Shown piece by piece: positions 9,106 through 14,793 of a stretch of DNA of 14,793 nt. Under the pieces are notes generated by a model, which saw only the letters and a program-made list of their open reading frames with translations, was not told where the DNA came from and did no database searches. How positions within the stretch are numbered: position 1 is the first letter of the stretch; the number at the start of each line of letters is the position of its first letter. Origin of the DNA: Sedimenticola sp. (lineage in GTDB: Bacteria; Pseudomonadota; Gammaproteobacteria; Chromatiales; Chromatiaceae). The DNA lies in the NCBI GenBank assembly GCA_027038775.1, contig JALWGP010000288.1:14122-28914 (forward strand), written 5' to 3'. A program made the position numbers and the translations under genes.

Positions 9106-9275
9106 CGCTCCATCCTCGAGTGCAGGTAAACACGGGTTTTCCGACCCACGTTCCACCTGGAAGATGCTGCATATCCGGGGAACTATACGGCGAGGTCTTG
9201 GTTTTATTTCAATCCATTCTGTAATTTGGCCGGTTCTGGTTCATTGATAATTCGCAACACCGGGAGAAACATGGT

Positions 9276-9289
9276 TTGACCGGGATCAA
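9276..9289. promoter_or_regulatory. FNR/DNR-type binding site upstream of the Crp/Fnr gene
   Basis: TTGAC-CGGG-ATCAA (TTGAT-CCCG-GTCAA on the minus strand) matches the Fnr/Dnr consensus TTGAT-N4-ATCAA at 9 of 10 defined positions. Its centre is 177 nt upstream of the regulator ATG. If the site activated from -41.5, transcription would start near 9241, where a weak -10 (AATTAT, 9252-9247) is found. A degenerate second box, TTGAT-AATT-CGCAA, lies at 9244-9257, about three helical turns away. Autoregulation is the simplest reading. Confidence 0.55.
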
Positions 9290-9340
9290 GTATGGCACAC
9301 GCTCGCCGGATAGGCCCCGTGGAAACCCGGCCCCCGGCAA

Positions 9341-9380
9341 GAAAAAAGAGGCGTGCGATTCTTCGCACGCCTCTTTTTTC
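9341..9380. terminator. Bidirectional intrinsic terminator of the sulfur globule gene
   Basis: Perfect 18-bp inverted arms (9341-9358 and 9363-9380) enclose a 4-nt loop. Each arm combines a GC core (GAGGCGTGCGA) with a run of six A or T, so it works as a terminator in either direction. It begins 16 nt after the stop of the sulfur globule gene and isolates that gene from the regulator gene downstream. Its strength suits a highly expressed structural protein. Confidence 0.93.
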
Positions 9381-9396
9381 GTCGCTCCGATCCGCC

Positions 9397-9741
9397 TTAT
9401 TTGGCGGGCTGGGCGGGTGCCTGCGGAGCCTGGGGTGCCGCGGGAGCAACCGGCGGCGCATAGGGTCCGTAGGGCGCACCATAGCCGTAGGGAGGATAGG
9501 CCCACCAGGGACCGTAGTAATCGTAGTAACGATCACGCCAGTAGTTGCGGCCCCACCCGCGGCCACTGCCGGAAGCGTGCATGCCGAAATCGAAATCGCC
9601 GGCGCCGTCGCCCCAGCCATCCCACCAGTCGTCCCAACCACGGTGACCCCAACCGTCGTCCCAGGGACCCCACCAGGCGGAGGCGGAGCCTGCAGCGGCA
9701 ATCAGCGCTGCAAATGCTGCAACCTTGAGCGTCTTTTTCAT
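9397..9741 (-). CDS. Sulfur globule family protein (secreted, Trp/Tyr/Gly/Pro-rich)
   Basis: The 114-residue precursor has a clear Sec signal peptide (MKKTLKVAAF..., cleavage predicted after ASA at 22) and a mature part of about 92 residues with 12 Trp, 10 Tyr, many Gly and only two Phe. The first half is Trp/Gly/Asp-rich, a central segment reads DFDFGMHASGSGRGWGR, and the tail is PY/PYG-rich, ending in AP/QAP repeats. This composition and the central segment fit the sulfur globule envelope proteins (SgpA/B/C type) of purple and other sulfur bacteria, which coat stored sulfur in the periplasm. The ATG at 9741 has an excellent AAGGAG 7 nt upstream; an upstream in-frame start at 9771 lacks this. 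The gene has its own promoter, long leader and strong terminator. Which Sgp paralogue it corresponds to cannot be told. Confidence 0.82.
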   Translation of the reverse strand: MKKTLKVAAFAALIAAAGSASAWWGPWDDGWGHRGWDDWWDGWGDGAGDFDFGMHASGSGRGWGRNYWRDRYYDYYGPWWAYPPYGYGAPYGPYAPPVAPAAPQAPQAPAQPAK

Positions 9742-9768
9742 GTCATCTCTCCTTTTGGATGAAACGAA

Positions 9769-9847
9769 CAATGCATCATGCCTGCTCGATCCGGCACTGC
9801 ATTGATCGGCAGACCGTTATCGGAAAGCTTCGTACAGCTGGGCTTTC
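9769..9847 (-). promoter_or_regulatory. Structured 5' leader of the sulfur globule mRNA
   Basis: Within the predicted leader of about 110 nt, GAAAGC/GCTTTC arms (9847-9842 and 9828-9823) make a hairpin almost at the 5' end. A second stem pairs 9812-9804 with 9791-9782 (CTGC+CGATC, 9 bp with one bulged base) around a 12-nt loop. Loop bases 9804-9798 (CAATGCA on the minus strand) are complementary over 7 nt to 9775-9769, downstream of the stem, allowing an H-type pseudoknot about 15 nt before the Shine-Dalgarno. A 5' hairpin could protect the mRNA. No known riboswitch family is recognised. Confidence 0.4.
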
Positions 9848-9856
9848 TCAAGTGTT

Positions 9857-9885
9857 AGTATTTAATCTTTTACTAATATAGTCAA
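9857..9885 (-). promoter_or_regulatory. Promoter of the sulfur globule gene with overlapping inverted repeat
   Basis: On the minus strand, TTGACT (9885-9880, 5/6 to -35), a 17-bp spacer and AATACT (9862-9857, 4/6 to -10) form a sigma70 promoter, placing the start near 9850. An inverted repeat TTAGTA (9855-9860) / TACTAA (9871-9876) with a 10-nt spacer covers the -10 and spacer. The octamer TATATTAG (9880-9873) also occurs in the soe promoter (8377-8370). The stretch is AT-rich against a GC-rich background. Confidence 0.55.
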
Positions 9886-9920
9886 TCGGTATTATCAATG
9901 TGGAAATTTACAGTGATTGA

Positions 9921-10661
9921 CTATTCGAAATCCTCTTCCTCCAGGGGCGGATTGCCGTCGTGGACCATGTAGTTACGCCGCTGGGTATAGGATTCGCGGT
10001 GGAAGATATACGGATCCAGGGCCGCCGACTCGACCACCTTCTCCGCCCGCAGCAGATCGGCGCGGCGATCCACGTAGCGGAGCGTCCAGAGTGTCCAGCC
10101 CAACTGGTTGTCGCCGATCCGGTAGTAGATGGGGTTGCTCACCCAGTCGACGGCGAAACCCGCACCATCCCGGATACTGCTCGACCCGATGATGGGCAGC
10201 ACCAGGTAGGGCCCGGGGGGCACGCCCCATTTTCCCAGGGTCTGGCCGAAATCTTCGTCGTGCTTCTCCAGCCCCCAGGTGGTGGCCACGTCCATGAAGC
10301 CGAAGAACCCCAGGGTGGAGTTGATCGCCAACCTGCCAAGGTCGGACAGGGCTTCCTTCACCTTGAACTGCAACAGGTTGTTGAACGCGGTCGGAATTTC
10401 GTCCAGGTTGTTGAAGAAGTTGGTGATGCCGCGATCGATGGGCTCGGGCGTGATCTTCTGATATCCCTTCGCCAGCGGCTTGGCCACGTAGGTGTCGATG
10501 TGCTGGTTCAGCGCGAACATGGAGCGGTTGAAGGGTTCCAGCGGATCGCCCGGCTCGGGTTCCATGCCCACCCAGCTGGCGCAGCCGCCAGTGCCCAGAA
10601 CGGATGCCAGGAGCAGCAGTGTGCCCCCCGCCCTCTTCGCGAATGAAAGTTTCATCTGCAT
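9921..10661 (-). CDS. mlaA: MlaA (VacJ) family outer-membrane lipoprotein
   Basis: The 246-residue protein has a lipoprotein-type signal with C27 as the likely lipidated cysteine (GTGGC, a slightly non-standard lipobox). The MlaA core follows: DPLEPFNRSMFALN, then the helical plug region, and GVPPGPYLVLPIIGSSSIRD, a hallmark of the family. MlaA sits in the outer membrane with porins and removes mislocalised phospholipids from the outer leaflet, handing them to MlaC and the inner-membrane MlaFEDB transporter. The ATG at 10661 has AAGGAGG 5 nt upstream. The gene starts 22 nt after the GumN/TraB-family gene stop, so the two are probably co-transcribed. No other mla genes are in the window. Confidence 0.92.
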   Translation of the reverse strand: MQMKLSFAKRAGGTLLLLASVLGTGGCASWVGMEPEPGDPLEPFNRSMFALNQHIDTYVAKPLAKGYQKITPEPIDRGITNFFNNLDEIPTAFNNLLQFKVKEALSDLGRLAINSTLGFFGFMDVATTWGLEKHDEDFGQTLGKWGVPPGPYLVLPIIGSSSIRDGAGFAVDWVSNPIYYRIGDNQLGWTLWTLRYVDRRADLLRAEKVVESAALDPYIFHRESYTQRRNYMVHDGNPPLEEEDFE

Positions 10662-10683
10662 GTTGCCCTCCTTGCCCCCGATC

Positions 10684-11559
10684 CTACCAGTAGAGCGGGG
10701 TCACGCTGTATCCGGCGTTCTGCAAAAGTTTGACCAGTCCCTCATTTCCCGGGAGGTGTAGCGCGCCCACCGCCACCAGCGTCCCTCCCTGTTCCAGTAT
10801 CGGCAGCAATCGCTGAAACATTCGTAAATTTCTCTCTTCGATGAGCACCCGCCGGAACCAGGCCGACAGCGCTTGATCCCCGGCCGCATCGTACTCCAGG
10901 CTCAATGCCCGCAATCGCTCCAGGTCACCCGCCAGGTAGGCCTGCGTCAGATGTTCCAGCTGCATGGCAAGCGAATCCTGCTGTTCCAGCACCTCTTCGA
11001 GCATGCGGACCTGGAGGGCCCGGGGCAGGTCGTCGAAGAGCGCCATCTGCTCCTGCGCCGTCTCCAGGGCGACGAGCCGCTTGCCCGCCGCCAGCGCCCG
11101 CTGCTGGATCACCTGGTCCATGGCCGGACCCTGGAGTTCCGGGGTGCCCAGGGTCACCGCCACCGCCCAGGGCTTCATCCGTTCCAGCAGCAACTCGGGC
11201 ACCCCCTTCTCCTGCATGGGGGCCAGCACCCGCCGGTAGAGTCCCTGCCCCAGCAGCTGCGACAGTTTCTGGTCCGCGGGCAGCAGCATCGCCAGGCTGG
11301 CACTCACCAGGGAACCGGCATCGGGCAGGATCTCCAGCGCCACCTGGTCCACCTCGGCCATGGGCTGGCGCACGCGGTCCAGCACCGAGATGACGCGACT
11401 GTCGTCACTGTGCATGGTACCTAGCAGGTAGTGAGTGGGCTGCCCGGGCCTGCTGAAGCTGTAGAGAACACTCTGCCCCGCCGCCGACAAGGCGGTGCCG
11501 CACAACCCCAGCCAGAGAACGAGCGGCCAGAGGATTCGCTTCGCCAAACGGCTCATCAT
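10684..11559 (-). CDS. TraB/GumN family protein (TIKI-like, secreted)
   Basis: The 291-residue protein has an N-terminal signal peptide (about 1-27, hydrophobic core LWPLVLWLGLCG) and the two GxxH motifs typical of the TraB/PrgY/GumN family: GTMH at 47-50 and GALH near the C-terminus. These suggest a metal-dependent hydrolase or protease fold related to TIKI and erythromycin-esterase-like enzymes. The bacterial substrate is unknown, and export points to a periplasmic or envelope role. The ATG at 11559 has AGGA 6 nt upstream; ATG 11556 is an equally possible start. It diverges from rnt with 17 nt between start codons and is followed 22 nt later by mlaA. It is not an erythromycin resistance gene on this evidence. 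Confidence 0.85.
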   Translation of the reverse strand: MMSRLAKRILWPLVLWLGLCGTALSAAGQSVLYSFSRPGQPTHYLLGTMHSDDSRVISVLDRVRQPMAEVDQVALEILPDAGSLVSASLAMLLPADQKLSQLLGQGLYRRVLAPMQEKGVPELLLERMKPWAVAVTLGTPELQGPAMDQVIQQRALAAGKRLVALETAQEQMALFDDLPRALQVRMLEEVLEQQDSLAMQLEHLTQAYLAGDLERLRALSLEYDAAGDQALSAWFRRVLIEERNLRMFQRLLPILEQGGTLVAVGALHLPGNEGLVKLLQNAGYSVTPLYW

Positions 11560-11576
11560 GACTTATCCTTGCTGCC

Positions 11577-12227
11577 GTGAACGAGAAAGAATCTCATCCT
11601 ACCATCGACCAGCGCTTCCGGGGATTCCTGCCCGTGGTGGTGGACGTGGAGACCGCCGGTTTCGACGCCGCACGCGACGCCCTGCTGGAGATCGCCGCTG
11701 TCATCATCGAGATGGACGAGACAGGTCGCCTCTACCCGGGCCAGACGGTGAGCTGCCACGTGGAGCCCTTCGAGGGCGCCAACCTGGATCCCAAGGCGCT
11801 GGAGTTCAACGGCATCGACCCCTGGCACCCCTTCCGCCAGGCGCTGCCGGAACGGGAGGCACTGCAGACCATCTTCACTCCAGTGCGCCAGGCGGTGAAG
11901 AGAAACCACTGCCGCCGCGCCATCCTGGTGGGCCACAACGCCTTCTTCGACCTGGGCTTCATCAACGCCGCAGTGGAACGCACCGGCATCAAGCGCAACC
12001 CCTTCCACCCCTTCAGCACCTTCGATACCGTCACCCTGGCGGGACTGGCCTACGGCCAGACGGTGCTGGCCCGCGCCGCGGTCGAGGCGGGCATCGAGTG
12101 GGACGGGAAGGAGGCGCACAGCGCCCTCTACGACACGGTGAAAACAGCAGAACTCTTCTGCGCCGTGGTCAACCGCTGGCAGGAGCTGGTGGAGCTGGAG
12201 CGGCATGTCGTCTCCACCGATTCATGA
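11577..12227 (+). CDS. rnt: Ribonuclease T
   Basis: The 216-residue protein matches RNase T throughout. The DEDDh exonuclease residues are D23 and E25 ([10 protein letters not shown]), D125 (HNAFFDLGF), H181 and D186 (AHSALYDT), in the spacing known for E. coli RNase T. It trims the 3' ends of tRNA and other stable RNAs and takes part in tRNA end turnover. The start is GTG at 11577: an in-frame TGA lies 18 nt upstream with no ATG between, and the N-terminus aligns with the family. No Shine-Dalgarno is evident. It is divergent from the GumN-family gene and convergent with grxD across a shared terminator. Confidence 0.95.
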   Translation: MNEKESHPTIDQRFRGFLPVVVDVETAGFDAARDALLEIAAVIIEMDETGRLYPGQTVSCHVEPFEGANLDPKALEFNGIDPWHPFRQALPEREALQTIFTPVRQAVKRNHCRRAILVGHNAFFDLGFINAAVERTGIKRNPFHPFSTFDTVTLAGLAYGQTVLARAAVEAGIEWDGKEAHSALYDTVKTAELFCAVVNRWQELVELERHVVSTDS

Positions 12228-12228
12228 A

Positions 12229-12254
12229 AAAAGGCGGGGATGGCCCCGCCTTTT
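12229..12254. terminator. Bidirectional terminator between rnt and grxD
   Basis: AAAAGGCGGGG (12229-12239), loop ATGG, CCCCGCCTTTT (12244-12254) form an 11-bp perfect stem with A/T ends. It starts two bases after the rnt TGA and lies 24 nt from the grxD stop, serving both convergent genes. Confidence 0.92.
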
Positions 12255-12278
12255 CCCGGTTTCGTCAAGAAACCAGTG

Positions 12279-12626
12279 TCAGCTTTCTTCGCCCTCCTCT
12301 TCCCTGGGCCACTTCTTGGCTGCCTCCTTCACCATCTTCTGCAACTCCCCGCGCTCGAGCAGCTCCAGGGTGATGTCGCAGCCGCCGATGAGCTCCCCGT
12401 CGATGTAAATCTGGGGAAAGGTGGGCCAGTCGGCGAATTTCGGCAGATTCTCGAAGATCTCGGGATCCGCCAGCACGTTCACGTAAGCGAACTTTTCACC
12501 GCACTGCTGCAGCGCCGCCGCCGCACGCGAGGAGAAGCCGCACTGCGGGAACTGGGGCGTCCCCTTCATGTAGATGAGGATTGGGTTATTCTCTACCTGT
12601 TCTCTGATTCTCTCCAGTGGATCCAT
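12279..12626 (-). CDS. grxD: Monothiol glutaredoxin Grx4
   Basis: The 115-residue protein has the CGFS active site at 29-32 (TPQFPQCGFSS), preceded by the K21 that contacts glutathione, and the family motifs WPTFPQIYIDGELIGGCDI. CGFS glutaredoxins bind a [2Fe-2S] cluster with glutathione and take part in iron-sulfur cluster delivery, together with BolA-type proteins. Length equals E. coli Grx4. The ATG at 12626 has GGAG 10 nt upstream; a longer in-frame version from 12749 would add a non-homologous extension and is rejected. Iron-sulfur supply is relevant here, since SoeA and SoeB need five clusters, but this gene is separate from that operon. Confidence 0.95.
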   Translation of the reverse strand: MDPLERIREQVENNPILIYMKGTPQFPQCGFSSRAAAALQQCGEKFAYVNVLADPEIFENLPKFADWPTFPQIYIDGELIGGCDITLELLERGELQKMVKEAAKKWPREEEGEES

Positions 12627-12699
12627 GCTCTTCTCACTCCGGAATGGGCTGTTTCTGGTTACGGGGAACCCCGGGGGGTCACCCTGTCGTTGGACAGCC

Positions 12700-12728
12700 A
12701 TTCTACCCCCACCGTGAAACCACATAAA
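12700..12728 (-). promoter_or_regulatory. Possible grxD promoter
   Basis: TAGAAT (12705-12700, 5/6 to -10) follows TTTATG (12728-12723, 3/6 to -35) with a 17-bp spacer on the minus strand, about 75 nt upstream of the grxD ATG. The -35 is weak, so this is a candidate only. Confidence 0.35.
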
Positions 12729-12774
12729 CCTGGCGAACTGCCCGGGCATCCCCTCCCCGGCCCGCCGGAACCTC

Positions 12775-12817
12775 TGGTCGTGGTCCCGGTCTTACCGTAA
12801 AATCGGATCGTTCCGAT
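12775..12817 (+). promoter_or_regulatory. Possible promoter of the YccA-like gene with small inverted repeat
   Basis: TAAAAT (12798-12803, 5/6 to -10) lies 17 bp after TGGTCG (12775-12780, a weak 3/6 -35). Immediately downstream, ATCGGA (12802-12807) and TCCGAT (12812-12817) form a 6-bp inverted repeat with a 4-nt loop, at the expected transcription start. The leader to the ATG at 12850 is about 40 nt. Confidence 0.35.
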
Positions 12818-12849
12818 AACAACAGCCAAACCGAGGAGAGAGACAAGCA

Positions 12850-13524
12850 ATGAACCGTTTCGAGGAACAAACCCTTGCACGTGGTTACGAAGGCGCCTTC
12901 GCCACCAACAAGGTCATCAAGAACACCTACCTGCTGCTGTCGGCCACCCTGCTCTTCAGCGGCCTCATGGCCCTGGTCTCCCTGTTCCTGGCCGTGCCCC
13001 TGTGGACCTACACCGTCTCGGTGATCGTAGCCATGCTGCTGGGCATCTTCGTGCTGCCCCGCACCCAGGACTCGGCTGCGGGGCTCGGTGTCATCTTCGC
13101 CATCACCGGCCTCATGGGATTCGGCCTGGGCGCCGTCATCAGCCTCTACCTGCAGCTGCCCAACGGTCCCCAGACCGTGGCCCTGGCCCTGGGCGGCACC
13201 GGCGTCATCTTCCTGGGGCTCTCCGGCTACGCCCTGAGCAGCCGTCGTGACTTCAGTTTCATGGGCGGCTTCATCTTCGCCGGCATGATGGTGATGCTGG
13301 TGGCAGTGCTGGCCAACATCTTCCTGCAGCTCCCGGCGCTGCAGCTGGCCATCGCCGCGGGCTTCATCCTGCTCATGAGCGGCTTCATCCTGTTCCAGAC
13401 CAGCCAGATGGTGCACGGTGGAGAGACCAACTACATCAGCGCCACCTACGGCCTCTACCTCTCCATCTTCAACCTCTTCATCAGCCTGCTGCAGATCCTG
13501 GGCATCTTCGGCGGAGACGAGTGA
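12850..13524 (+). CDS. Bax inhibitor-1 / YccA family inner-membrane protein
   Basis: The 224-residue protein is almost entirely hydrophobic with about seven transmembrane helices. It begins with a short charged cytoplasmic segment (MNRFEEQTLARGYEGAFATN) and contains the family segment SSRRDFSFMGGFIFAGMM. It belongs to the BI-1/LFG/YccA superfamily. E. coli YccA is a substrate and modulator of the FtsH protease, and other members are proton-regulated calcium channels; the role here is inferred only at family level. A GAGGAG stretch 11 nt upstream of the ATG provides the ribosome site. A GC-rich terminator directly follows, then a small membrane-protein gene on the same strand. Confidence 0.9.
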   Translation: MNRFEEQTLARGYEGAFATNKVIKNTYLLLSATLLFSGLMALVSLFLAVPLWTYTVSVIVAMLLGIFVLPRTQDSAAGLGVIFAITGLMGFGLGAVISLYLQLPNGPQTVALALGGTGVIFLGLSGYALSSRRDFSFMGGFIFAGMMVMLVAVLANIFLQLPALQLAIAAGFILLMSGFILFQTSQMVHGGETNYISATYGLYLSIFNLFISLLQILGIFGGDE

Positions 13525-13549
13525 CCGGCACTCGACCATCCCCTGGCGA

Positions 13550-13572
13550 CCCCGGCCCCGCGCCGGGGTTTT
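13550..13572 (+). terminator. Intrinsic terminator after the YccA-like gene
   Basis: CCCCGGC (13550-13556) pairs with GCCGGGG (13562-13568) around a 5-nt loop, followed by TTTT. It lies 26 nt after the YccA-like stop and 29 nt before the next ATG, so the small downstream gene depends on read-through or on a promoter not recognised here. Confidence 0.85.
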
Positions 13573-13600
13573 CGTTGCCCTGAAGGAGGAGGAACCGCCC

Positions 13601-14793
<1,193 letters not shown>

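Noticed and set aside
9276..9762. Plus-strand open frames opposite the sulfur globule gene
   Set aside because: They lack ribosome sites and domains, and the minus-strand gene has a signal peptide, Shine-Dalgarno, promoter and terminator.
12627..12749. A longer Grx4 starting at 12749
   Set aside because: The extra 41 residues are not part of the family, and the ATG at 12626 gives the standard length.
13418..13600. A longer N-terminus for the 62-residue gene
   Set aside because: It would overlap the YccA-like gene out of frame and cross its terminator, while a strong ribosome site marks the ATG at 13601.

Overview
The window is GC-rich proteobacterial chromosome, most likely from a sulfur-oxidising gammaproteobacterium (Chromatiales-like). 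Two loci support this: a DmsABC-type operon best read as the cytoplasmic sulfite dehydrogenase soeABC, and a secreted Trp/Tyr/Gly-rich protein of the sulfur globule family. The housekeeping genes (rnt, grxD, mlaA, serS, trhP, yccA-like) are also gammaproteobacterial in flavour. No transposase, phage gene, CRISPR array, rRNA or tRNA was seen.

Layout: (i) 2-1675 (+) is the 3' part of a PAS-GGDEF-EAL cyclic-di-GMP enzyme, convergent with (ii) trhP (1689-3005, -). (iii) A REP/BIME-like repeat cluster (3052-3140) separates trhP from the end of (iv) a four-gene minus-strand operon read from 8318 to 3157: soeA, soeB, soeC, sixA-like. The soeA/soeB and soeC/sixA junctions are ATGA overlaps. A near-consensus sigma70 promoter with nested palindromes precedes soeA. 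(v) A DNR-like Crp/Fnr regulator (8413-9105, -) lies just upstream, with a TTGAC-N4-ATCAA box 171 nt before its start codon. (vi) The sulfur globule gene (9397-9741, -) has a strong perfect-stem terminator, its own promoter and a structured leader of about 110 nt. (vii) A GumN/TraB-family gene and mlaA form a minus-strand pair concerned with the cell envelope. (viii) rnt (+) diverges from the GumN gene and converges on grxD (-) across a shared terminator. (ix) A Bax-inhibitor-1/YccA-like membrane protein and a 62-residue two-helix membrane protein follow on the plus strand. (x) serS (-) runs off the right edge and has an odd, apparently frameshifted 3' end.

How the genes fit together (inference from family knowledge): sulfur is stored in periplasmic globules coated by Sgp-type proteins. 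It is oxidised in the cytoplasm to sulfite, and SoeABC passes the sulfite electrons to the quinone pool. The adjacent Crp/Fnr regulator and the palindromes over the soe and sgp promoters are candidate control elements. Which regulator binds where cannot be settled from sequence alone.
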